DNA from: Oscillospiraceae bacterium
GTDB taxonomy: Bacteria; Bacillota; Clostridia; Oscillospirales; Oscillospiraceae
DNA: 64,000 nucleotides
Direction: 5' to 3'
NCBI GenBank assembly: GCA_017482385.1
Contig: JAFUNI010000013.1
Span: 1 to 64,000, forward strand
Part shown: piece by piece, positions 22,265 through 31,268 of the stretch
How positions within the stretch are numbered: the stretch's first letter is position 1
How the letters are laid out: every line of letters begins with the position of its first letter
Notes under the pieces: generated by a model
The model's database searches: none
What the model saw: the letters and a program-made list of their open reading frames with translations, nothing else
Told to the model about the DNA's origin: nothing
Translations under genes and position numbers: made by a program

Positions 22265-23010
22265 TTGATCTTTCCCTTTCTCGCTTTGAAATAGATCCGC
22301 TGTTCCCCCGGTCTTGGGTCACAAAGCTGTCTGTCCGCAAACACCTCAATATGGGTAAAACCGGCAGCTTTCAAGTACTCTGTAAGCTGCTGCCGGGAAT
22401 AGGCATATTCCTCGTGGACCTCACCGCTGCGGTACCAAAACTTCCCTTCCCGCTGGAAAATATCCATTCCGTAGGTGCAGATATTGGTCTTTTCGTCAAA
22501 TTCGCCCCGCCAGACGCAATACACATCGTCGTCCTCGTCCAAGAAGATTTGGCCGTCCATTGCCCGGAGCTTTTCCGGGGTATTTACATCAAAAATAAAG
22601 CAGCCACCGGGATTGAGTGCCTTATAAACTCGCCGAATGGCCTCCCGGCAATCATCGGGGTTTGTGATATAGTCCAGGCTGTCCAATGCGCAGACAGCTA
22701 AATCCACACCTTTGGGCAGGTGGAGCTGCTGCAATTCTTGGCAGATGAACAAAGGCCGGTTGCTTAGACCGGCTGCCTTTTGGTCTGCCTGGCAGAGCAT
22801 TTCCGGTGACATATCCACACCGGTCACCTGCAGGCCAAGCTCTGCCAGCAGCACAGACACAGAGCCTGTCCCACAGGCCAAGTCCACAACGGTGCGGGGT
22901 GATAGGTTTTCCCGCTGCCAAAGCAGGCGGTAAAAATCCACCACTGCAGCATAATCCACATCCTCCGTCAGCCGGTCATAGCTGGCGGCCAACGCTTTAT
23001 AAGCATCCAT
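22261..23010 (-). CDS. Class I SAM-dependent methyltransferase
   Basis: ATG 23010 with GGAG upstream gives 249 residues; the longer frame reads through the ftsZ terminator. Motif I is VVDLACGTGSVS (about residues 41-52), followed by VTGVDMSPEML and a post-motif CALDSLDYITN. The overall plan is that of small-molecule methyltransferases such as the UbiE/BioC group. The substrate is not evident. It is the first gene of a three-gene operon with hslO and an ATP-grasp gene. A second, similar methyltransferase is at 54363-55085. Confidence 0.88.
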   Translation of the reverse strand: MDAYKALAASYDRLTEDVDYAAVVDFYRLLWQRENLSPRTVVDLACGTGSVSVLLAELGLQVTGVDMSPEMLCQADQKAAGLSNRPLFICQELQQLHLPKGVDLAVCALDSLDYITNPDDCREAIRRVYKALNPGGCFIFDVNTPEKLRAMDGQIFLDEDDDVYCVWRGEFDEKTNICTYGMDIFQREGKFWYRSGEVHEEYAYSRQQLTEYLKAAGFTHIEVFADRQLCDPRPGEQRIYFKARKGKIK

Positions 23011-23030
23011 ATTTCTCTCCTGCTTACAAA

Positions 23031-23059
23031 AAAGCATCCCGGACAACCGTCCGGGATGC
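23031..23059 (-). terminator. Terminator of the division cluster after ftsZ
   Basis: GCATCCCGGAC (23034-23044) pairs with GTCCGGGATGC (23049-23059) and is followed on the minus strand by a run of T. It ends the mraZ-ftsZ transcript. Confidence 0.93.
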
Positions 23060-23073
23060 CGCAAATGTCTTAT

Positions 23074-24117
<1,044 letters not shown>

Positions 24118-24249
24118 TATACGAATCCTCCTATGTATGGTTTTGCAGGCCGGTCTTGCGGCACTGCCATAATTACAATCGTACTCATACATTGTAACGC
24201 AAAAAAGTCATTCGGTCAATAGAAATTTCTAATTTTTCGGCAAAGAATT

Positions 24250-25149
24250 TCAATTTTTTGTATCAGAACTGTTATCAAACAGCACTTCTGCAGGGTGGGT
24301 TGTAAAACTGGCATCCAAATAGCCCTGATCGTAATCGCCCAATTTCTTGATAACTGCTTTCACAGAGGCGATCTTGTAGTCCATTTTGGTATTGTCACCT
24401 AAGTTTATTTGGAATCGGTCTTCATACACCAGGGTCAGTCTTGACAGGTCGGACACATCCACAGAATCCACATTGCCCATCACGCCGTTTTTCTCCAAGG
24501 CGCCAATCAGCCGGAGAGCATTTTCCAGTAGCACCTTTCCTGCTACAACAGGCAGTGCCGGGGCGTCGGTAGGTGTGGTGGGCGCAGCCTCGCTGGCTAC
24601 AGCCTGCTCCCCTACCATTGCGCCCTGCAGCTTCACACCCAAAATCTGCGTGTGACTTTTTACCGCGGCGGCATCGGCCTTATCAATGATACGACCCTCC
24701 GCATTCAGCAGCCACCAGTTAGACATGGTGTCGGAAGCAGCATAGGCAACGGACCGTTCCTTGATTTCAATATGCACGGTATCCGGCAGTTTTATTCCCA
24801 CACGTACACTGTCAACATAAGGAAGTTTCTTACAAATCTTAGCGCCGATCTTGGCTTTGCTCAGGCCCAGCAGACTATCACCGTTCCGTACACCGGAAGC
24901 CTCGGCGACGTCCCAGGCCGTATATTTCTCCGCACCGGCTACCAGGATCTTGGTGCTGTCCACCTTAAAGAAGATAGACATACCCGCAAACAGCGCCAAC
25001 ACAACAGCGGCAGCCGTTGCTAAGCGCAGCAGAAATCTGTTGCGGTTAAAGGGCTTTGCCGGTGTATATTGGATCTGAGATTCCTTTTTCTTTACCGGGG
25101 CCTTTTTGCGACGGGGCGGATTACCGGTATTCTTTCTTCTGTTATCCAT
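24250..25149 (-). CDS. divIB: Cell division protein DivIB/FtsQ
   Basis: A 299-residue protein with a basic cytoplasmic head (residues 1-38, rich in Lys/Arg), one membrane span at about 40-62, and an extracellular POTRA domain (KILVAGAEKYTAWDVAEASGV... to VHIEIKERS) followed by the FtsQ/DivIB beta domain. It contains a low-complexity Ala/Pro/Thr insert near residues 185-205. DivIB stabilises the FtsL-DivIC-PBP complex at the septum. It lies between murG and ftsZ, the usual place in Firmicutes. Confidence 0.93.
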   Translation of the reverse strand: MDNRRKNTGNPPRRKKAPVKKKESQIQYTPAKPFNRNRFLLRLATAAAVVLALFAGMSIFFKVDSTKILVAGAEKYTAWDVAEASGVRNGDSLLGLSKAKIGAKICKKLPYVDSVRVGIKLPDTVHIEIKERSVAYAASDTMSNWWLLNAEGRIIDKADAAAVKSHTQILGVKLQGAMVGEQAVASEAAPTTPTDAPALPVVAGKVLLENALRLIGALEKNGVMGNVDSVDVSDLSRLTLVYEDRFQINLGDNTKMDYKIASVKAVIKKLGDYDQGYLDASFTTHPAEVLFDNSSDTKN

Positions 25150-25159
25150 GGTGTTACTC

Positions 25160-26284
25160 CTATTTCTTTATCAACTGCTCCATCACTGCACACAGCCGTT
25201 CCGCACTGTCCGGCACGGAAATACCGTACAGGGCTTTTCGCATAGCATTATATTTGTTCGTATCTGTCAGCAGTTCTGTGATCTGTCCGTAAAGCTTTTC
25301 CGGGGTAGCATCCTGCTCCAGCAGGACGACCGCTCCCCCCTGGGCTTCCATTGCACGGGCATTCTTCTCCTGGTGATTGTCCGTCACATTGGGTGAGGGA
25401 ATCAGTACACAGGGCGTACCGGATGCGGCGATCTCGCTGCAGCTGGATGCGCCTGCCCGGCTGATGATCACATCTGCCGCAGCCATTATGGTAGGCATAT
25501 TGTAGATATACTCCTGCATTTGGATGGCGGGGCATTTTTCCAGGTCCACGCCCTGCTCTCTCACCCGGTCCGGCATCCAGCTCCAGCCGTAGCTGCCAAC
25601 TGCGTGGATATGTCGGAAAGGAAAGCCGTTTTTCTGCTCCAATGCAAAAAGCTTAGCTGTCAGTTCGTTCATTGCCCTTGCGCCCTGGCTGCCAAAAGCC
25701 GACACCACCAGGGGCTTATCGTCCAGGCCCAATTCCTTGCGGGCATCGGCCTTTTGGGTATAGATAAATTCCCGGCGGACGGGCATACCCACCACTTCCA
25801 CCTTTTCCGGGTGGGGATAGTGTTTTGCGCTTTCCGGAAAGCACACCAGCACTTTGTCTACCCATTTGGCTGCCATACGGGTAGTTAGGCCGGGCATTGC
25901 ATTGGCTTCATGGACACAGGTGGGGATCTTTAACTGCTTTGCTGCACGCAGAGCCGGAAAGCTGGCATAGCCGCCTGTACCGACCACCACATCTGCATCA
26001 AAGTCCCGGATGATCTTTTTGCACTTTCCCACTGCGGAAAGGACGCTCTTGATTGCCCGGTAATTATTCTTAATGGCCGCCGGAGAAAAGCTCCGCTCCA
26101 AACCGAAGGCAGGCAAAACTTCCAAGGGGTAGCCGGCTTTGGGCACCAGCTCCTCCTCCATATTGCCCCGGCCACCGATGAAGAGGATCTTGCTGTCCGG
26201 GTGGCGTTCTTTCCAGATGTTGGCAACTGCAATGGCGGGGTTGATATGGCCGCCCGTGCCACCGCAGGTAAAAATCACATTCAT
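25160..26284 (-). CDS. murG: MurG, lipid II-forming N-acetylglucosaminyltransferase
   Basis: ATG 26284 with AGGAGG upstream gives 374 residues beginning MNVIFTCGGTGGHINPA, the glycine-rich lipid-binding loop. The C-terminal domain carries the UDP-GlcNAc site with SRAGASSCSEIAASGTP and IPSPNVTDNHQ. It transfers GlcNAc to lipid I on the inner membrane face. The extended frame upstream is the end of ftsW in another frame; the start overlaps the ftsW stop (ATGA). Confidence 0.97.
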   Translation of the reverse strand: MNVIFTCGGTGGHINPAIAVANIWKERHPDSKILFIGGRGNMEEELVPKAGYPLEVLPAFGLERSFSPAAIKNNYRAIKSVLSAVGKCKKIIRDFDADVVVGTGGYASFPALRAAKQLKIPTCVHEANAMPGLTTRMAAKWVDKVLVCFPESAKHYPHPEKVEVVGMPVRREFIYTQKADARKELGLDDKPLVVSAFGSQGARAMNELTAKLFALEQKNGFPFRHIHAVGSYGWSWMPDRVREQGVDLEKCPAIQMQEYIYNMPTIMAAADVIISRAGASSCSEIAASGTPCVLIPSPNVTDNHQEKNARAMEAQGGAVVLLEQDATPEKLYGQITELLTDTNKYNAMRKALYGISVPDSAERLCAVMEQLIKK

Positions 26285-27447
26285 ATTTCTTCCTCCTGTT
26301 GCGCCGCTGCGTTGCGGTATCGGGAGATACTCAGTACGATCCCCATTTCCGCCAAATTCACCGCCAGCGCCGTTCCGCCATAGGAGAAGAAAGGAAGCGC
26401 AATGCCGGTAGAAGGCAGCAAATTGGTCACAACACCTAAATTGAGAATCACTTGCACAGCGATCAAGCTCACAAGGCCCGATGCCAAAACCGTTTGGAAT
26501 CGGCTGGCGCCGTGGAGGGCTATCCAGTAGCCTCGCAGAATCAGCGCAGCAAACAAAACCATGATCAGAATTGCTCCAAAAAAGCCCAATTCCTCGCAAA
26601 CGATGGCAAAAATATAATCATTATACTGAAAAGGCAGGTACAGATATTTCTGCCTACTCTTCCCCAATCCCAGGCCGAACAAGCCACCGGAGCCGATGGC
26701 ATAGAGGGACTGGAGGATTTGATAGCCCGTATCGGAGGGGTCCTGCTCCGGGTGCCGCCAAGCCGTGACCCGGTCACCGGCATAGCCCATAAGGCTTACA
26801 TACACCGCAACGAACAGCCCTGCCGCTGCCGCGCCGGCCAAAAGCCATTTGGGGTGGGTACCGGCTACGAACATCATAACCACCGCCACCATGCCCATCA
26901 GCATAATAGCAGAAAGGTGCTTTTCCAAAGCAAGAGGAATCAAAATCCCAAGAAGCGCTGCACCAAAGCCCAGCACACCGAAGCTAAATTTCCGGGCTCT
27001 GTTTCCAAAATCCCGGGTCAGCTTGGCAAACAGCACGATCAGCGTGAACTTGGCAATCTCCGAGGGCTGAAACTGGATGCCGCCAATATTGATCCAGCGT
27101 TTTGCCCCATTGACGGACTGACCGAACAGCAGCACCGAGAGCAGTAACGCAATGCTGATGCCATAGAGCCACCAAGCCCATTTCAGCCAAAACTCCGGCG
27201 GAATCCGGCTGGTGATCACCATTGCCCCCAATCCAATCAGAGCGCACAGGCCCTGTTTTTGCAGATACCGGGTGGATTGGGTATAGCCGGTATCGTAATG
27301 GCTTTGGGCATAGCTTGCTGAGTACAGCATTCCCAGGCCTACCGCCAATAAGAGCAAAAGCAAAAGTAAAAAAGGAATGTCTACACCTTCACGCATCGGG
27401 TTTCGATGCCGGTCCTCTTTGGCATACAGAAGCTTCTGCAATGCCAA
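26281..27447 (-). CDS. ftsW: FtsW/SpoVE-type SEDS peptidoglycan polymerase
   Basis: A 388-residue SEDS protein with about ten membrane spans. Visible family marks are GQSVNGAKRWINIGGIQFQPSE, the conserved acidic loop region (EKHLSAIML, where other SEDS members have an Asp/Glu pair), and LPSTGIALPFFSYGG near the end. SEDS proteins polymerise glycan strands with a class B PBP partner, here probably the protein encoded at 31269-33599. Position next to murG fits both FtsW and its sporulation paralogue SpoVE; sequence alone does not decide. Confidence 0.95.
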   Translation of the reverse strand: MALQKLLYAKEDRHRNPMREGVDIPFLLLLLLLLAVGLGMLYSASYAQSHYDTGYTQSTRYLQKQGLCALIGLGAMVITSRIPPEFWLKWAWWLYGISIALLLSVLLFGQSVNGAKRWINIGGIQFQPSEIAKFTLIVLFAKLTRDFGNRARKFSFGVLGFGAALLGILIPLALEKHLSAIMLMGMVAVVMMFVAGTHPKWLLAGAAAAGLFVAVYVSLMGYAGDRVTAWRHPEQDPSDTGYQILQSLYAIGSGGLFGLGLGKSRQKYLYLPFQYNDYIFAIVCEELGFFGAILIMVLFAALILRGYWIALHGASRFQTVLASGLVSLIAVQVILNLGVVTNLLPSTGIALPFFSYGGTALAVNLAEMGIVLSISRYRNAAAQQEEEI

Positions 27448-27459
27448 CCATCCTTTCCG

Positions 27460-28437
27460 TTAACCGATATGTCCTTTTACACCGAACCAGGCCACCGCGC
27501 ACAGCAAAGCCGTTACAACGGTAAAGACAACCACGATTTTTACCTCTTTCCAGCCACACATCTCAAAATGGTGGTGAATAGGCGCCATCTTAAATATACG
27601 CTTGCCGTGGGTCAGCTTGAAATACCCCACCTGCAAAATCACCGAAAGGGTTTCCACAATATACACAAAGCCTACCAAGACGAGCACCAGGGGCATATCC
27701 AGTGCAAAGGCCATACCGCAGACAATGCCGCCCAAGAACAGAGAGCCGGTATCGCCCATAAAGACCTTGGCAGGGTGCCAGTTGTAAAACAGATAGGCGA
27801 TCAAGCCGCCCACCATCGCTGCCGGCAGCAGGGCCAAATCCCATTTCTTCATAGAAACAGCGGCAACCGTAAAGAACACCATCACAGGGATCGTAACACT
27901 GCCGCACAGGCCATCAATGCCATCGGTAAGGTTCACCGCATTGACACAGCCCACGATCACGAACATAGCAAAGAAAATATAGGCCATGGGATGGATATGG
28001 ACAGCTTTGTTCAAAAACGGGATATACAGGTCGCTGGTCATACTGCCCTCTAAGTACAGCAGGTACAGGTACAGGGCAGAAACAGCCATTTGCAGCATTG
28101 CCTTTTGCAAGGCGGTAAGGCCCAAATTCCGCTTGAATTTCAGCTTAAAAAAGTCATCCAAAAAGCCAACCAGGCCAAAGCACAAACCTAAAATCAGCAC
28201 ATAAAATGCTGTTTTTTCCTCCATAAAGGGCAGGCTCAGCACCAAACACAGCACCGCCGAGATAATAAACATCAAACCGCCCATCATCGGAGTGCCGGCC
28301 TTGTTATTGTGCCAGGTAGGGCCGATCTCCCGGATGGACTGACCTGCCTTCAGTGCCCGCAGCACCGGAAGCAGAAAGTAACCTATCACGCCGGTAAACA
28401 CCAGCGATGCCAACACTGTAACACATACTCTCAGCAT
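27460..28437 (-). CDS. mraY: MraY, phospho-MurNAc-pentapeptide translocase
   Basis: A 325-residue polytopic membrane enzyme that makes lipid I from UDP-MurNAc-pentapeptide and undecaprenyl phosphate. The catalytic aspartate cluster is seen in GFLDDFFK (about residues 91-98) and NLTDGIDGL (about 168-176), and the signature HHHFE lies at about residue 290. Length is typical. The adjacent murF and ftsW genes are spaced by about 10 bases on each side. The usual neighbour murD between mraY and the SEDS gene is absent. Confidence 0.97.
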   Translation of the reverse strand: MLRVCVTVLASLVFTGVIGYFLLPVLRALKAGQSIREIGPTWHNNKAGTPMMGGLMFIISAVLCLVLSLPFMEEKTAFYVLILGLCFGLVGFLDDFFKLKFKRNLGLTALQKAMLQMAVSALYLYLLYLEGSMTSDLYIPFLNKAVHIHPMAYIFFAMFVIVGCVNAVNLTDGIDGLCGSVTIPVMVFFTVAAVSMKKWDLALLPAAMVGGLIAYLFYNWHPAKVFMGDTGSLFLGGIVCGMAFALDMPLVLVLVGFVYIVETLSVILQVGYFKLTHGKRIFKMAPIHHHFEMCGWKEVKIVVVFTVVTALLCAVAWFGVKGHIG

Positions 28438-28446
28438 AACTGTAGT

Positions 28447-29802
28447 TTAATCCTCCAAAAATTTCTCCAGGACCTTTTCCATTTGCATACCACGGCTGCC
28501 CTTGAACAGCAGAACATCCCCGGGCTTTGCCATCTGCTTCAGCGCCTGCACCAGTTTCTCTTTGTCAGTAAAAGCTCTTGCCATATCCTGGGACATACCA
28601 CCGGTGATGGCGCCGTACAGAAGCCGCAGGCTGTGGTCGCCGTAGGCTAAGAGCATATCTGCCTTTTCCGCGGCAACTCTGCCGATCTTATAGTGCTCTG
28701 CATCGGAGCAAACGCCCAGCTCCAGCATGTCACCCAGCACCGCCACACGGCGGCCTGCCCGGTTACCCAGCACAGTCAGCGCTGCGGTCATGGACTCAGG
28801 GCCTGCATTGTAGCAATCGCTGATAATGGTAAATCCGTTCTTTTCAAATATTTCCTGGCGGCCCTCCATATTCCGGAATGCGCCCAGGCTCTTCGTGATA
28901 TTCTCCGGCGTAACACCCAACCGAACACCAACCGTTACAGCAGCCAAAGCATCGAGGACATAATGCTCACCCTCTAAATTCAGAGTTACAGGAATTGCTT
29001 TCCCTGCTGTGTTGGCTGCAAAGGACAGTCTGTCCGCAGCGTGGGAAACATCGCTGCCTGTGACATCCGCTTCCGGATTCCGCACAGCAAAGTAAACCGC
29101 TCTTTCCTTCAGCTCCTCACGCTGATTCCACAGGAGAGGATCGTCGCCGTTGAGAATGATAGCGCCGTCTGCCGGCATACCCTCCAAAATCTCCAGCTTG
29201 GCTTTCAGAATGCCTTCCATAGAACCAAGGTGCTCAATGTGCATGGTGCCGATATTGATAATTACCGCAATATCCGGCTTGCCGATGGATGCCAGATACG
29301 CAATCTCCCGGAAATGGTTCATACCCATTTCCAGCACCGCAACCTCTGTATCCTCCGGCATTGTTAAAATCGCCATAGGCATGCCGATATCATTGTTGTG
29401 GTTTGCAGGGGTCTTGCTCACCTTATAGGTGCTGCTGAGCACTGCAGACACCATTTCCTTGGTGGTGCTTTTGCCCACAGAACCGGTGATACCCACCACC
29501 TTCATGCCGATGCGCTCCCGCTCGCCACGGGCAATTTTACCCAAGGCCAGCCGGGTATCTTCTACCACGATGGCGGGAAAATCCCCATCGCAGTGGGTGC
29601 AAAGCACCGCAGCTGCACCCTTTTGGAGCGCAGCAGGAATAAAATCGTGACCGTCACGCTCCCCCTGCAGGGCAATAAACAGCTGGTCTTTTTCGATCTT
29701 CCGGCTGTCATTATTCGCGCCTAAGAAGGTAATATCTTTATACTTAGAGTCCACAGAGCCGCCACACCATTTTGCGGCCTGGGACAAGGTAATTCTACCC
29801 AT
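28447..29802 (-). CDS. murF: MurF, UDP-MurNAc-tripeptide--D-Ala-D-Ala ligase
   Basis: A 451-residue Mur ligase with the P-loop GITGSVGKSTT at 104-114, the NHNNDIG segment, EMGMNHFREI, and the C-terminal SDCYNAGPESM block specific to MurF. It adds D-Ala-D-Ala with ATP in the cytoplasm. Its ATG overlaps the last base of the murE stop (TAATG). Confidence 0.96.
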   Translation of the reverse strand: MGRITLSQAAKWCGGSVDSKYKDITFLGANNDSRKIEKDQLFIALQGERDGHDFIPAALQKGAAAVLCTHCDGDFPAIVVEDTRLALGKIARGERERIGMKVVGITGSVGKSTTKEMVSAVLSSTYKVSKTPANHNNDIGMPMAILTMPEDTEVAVLEMGMNHFREIAYLASIGKPDIAVIINIGTMHIEHLGSMEGILKAKLEILEGMPADGAIILNGDDPLLWNQREELKERAVYFAVRNPEADVTGSDVSHAADRLSFAANTAGKAIPVTLNLEGEHYVLDALAAVTVGVRLGVTPENITKSLGAFRNMEGRQEIFEKNGFTIISDCYNAGPESMTAALTVLGNRAGRRVAVLGDMLELGVCSDAEHYKIGRVAAEKADMLLAYGDHSLRLLYGAITGGMSQDMARAFTDKEKLVQALKQMAKPGDVLLFKGSRGMQMEKVLEKFLED

Positions 29803-31256
29803 TATCCATTCCTCGTTTCTGCCAGGTATGCAGCCACCACTTCACGCTCGTCCAAATGGTGCTTCACGCCACATATCTCCTGGTATGTTTCATGGCCTTT
29901 TCCTGCCAATACAATTATATCATTCTTTTGCGCAATGTCCATAGCATATTGGATAGCTTTTGGACGATTTTCTATCACTTCATAGGATTTTTTTGCAGAA
30001 TCTACGCCTTTGAGGATATCTTCGATAATTTTCATCGGATCTTCTGTCCGGGGATTGTCAGAGGTAATGATGGCAATATCCGCAATATCTGTGCCGATTT
30101 TGCCCATGATGGGGCGCTTGATGGGATCCCGGTCACCGCCACAGCCAAAGACGGCAATCAGCCGGCCCTTGCAGTAATCTTTTACAGAAGAGAGTACATT
30201 TTCCAATCCGTCGGGGGTATGGGCATAGTCGATAAGGATCGTATAGTCCTTGCCGGGGGTGGGCACTACCTCTACCCTGCCCTTCACGCCCTTGGCGGTT
30301 TTCAGCGCTTCGGCAGCATCCTGCAAAGAAATACCCAGCTGCAAAGCGCAGCCCAAAACTGTCAAAGCATTATACACCGTGAATTTGCCGGGAATAGGCA
30401 ATCGCACAGGCACTTTTTCATTTCCGTATACAGCCGTAAAGGCGATGCCGTCGGAGAGCAGTTCCAGATTTTCTGCCTGCAGCTGAGCGGCATTTTTCAC
30501 AGAAGTAGTAAGCACCGGGCAGGTTGCTTTTTGGGTCATTGGCTTAAACCAGGCATCGTCGCAGTTGGCAACTGCCTTGTCACAGCGGCAGAAAAGCTCT
30601 GCCTTGGTACGGCAGTAATCTTCCATGGTCTTGTGGAAATCCAGGTGGTCTTCTGTCAGATTGGTAAAAGCCGCCACGGTATAGTGCAGGCCAGCCACCC
30701 GGTCCAGGGCAATTGCGTGGGAGGACACTTCCATAATGGCGTGGGTGCAGCCACCGTCCCGCATTTGAGCCAGGAGCGCTTGCAGTTCAAAACTCTCCGG
30801 GGTGGTACGCTCTGTAGGAATGGACACATTGCCGATCATATTCTCCATAGTACCCATGAGGCCCACCTTTGCCCCCAGCACCTGCTCCAAAACATACTTC
30901 AGCAGCAATGTTGATGAGGTTTTGCCGTTGGTGCCGGTAATGCCGATCAGCTGCATCGCCTTGCCGGGATGGTCATAGAAATTTGCGCCGATCTGTGCCA
31001 AAACCAGTCGGTCATTTTCCACCTGGATATGGGGAATCTCATCCTCCTGGGCCTTGGCAGTTACCACCACCGCTGCGCCCATTTGGAGGGCCATAGGGAT
31101 ATATTTGTTGCCGTCTGTGGCAAAGCCGGTAATGGCTACGAACATACAGCCGGGAGTCACCTTCCGGGAGTCGTAGACAACCTCAGTAATATCCGTAGAG
31201 AGGGAAACATTTCCCTTAATCACTTTCACATCAGACAGCAATTTTTCTAATTTCAT
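29802..31256 (-). CDS. murE: MurE, UDP-MurNAc-dipeptide--meso-DAP ligase
   Basis: A 484-residue Mur ligase with the P-loop GTNGKTS at 108-114 and the carbamylated-lysine region. DNPR at about residues 400-403 (SDNPRTEDP) is the known signature for meso-diaminopimelate rather than lysine, so this organism very likely has meso-DAP peptidoglycan. AAGGAG lies upstream of ATG 31256. It is separated from the PBP gene by 12 bases. Confidence 0.97.
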   Translation of the reverse strand: MKLEKLLSDVKVIKGNVSLSTDITEVVYDSRKVTPGCMFVAITGFATDGNKYIPMALQMGAAVVVTAKAQEDEIPHIQVENDRLVLAQIGANFYDHPGKAMQLIGITGTNGKTSSTLLLKYVLEQVLGAKVGLMGTMENMIGNVSIPTERTTPESFELQALLAQMRDGGCTHAIMEVSSHAIALDRVAGLHYTVAAFTNLTEDHLDFHKTMEDYCRTKAELFCRCDKAVANCDDAWFKPMTQKATCPVLTTSVKNAAQLQAENLELLSDGIAFTAVYGNEKVPVRLPIPGKFTVYNALTVLGCALQLGISLQDAAEALKTAKGVKGRVEVVPTPGKDYTILIDYAHTPDGLENVLSSVKDYCKGRLIAVFGCGGDRDPIKRPIMGKIGTDIADIAIITSDNPRTEDPMKIIEDILKGVDSAKKSYEVIENRPKAIQYAMDIAQKNDIIVLAGKGHETYQEICGVKHHLDEREVVAAYLAETRNG

Positions 31257-31268
31257 AGGTATTTCTCC

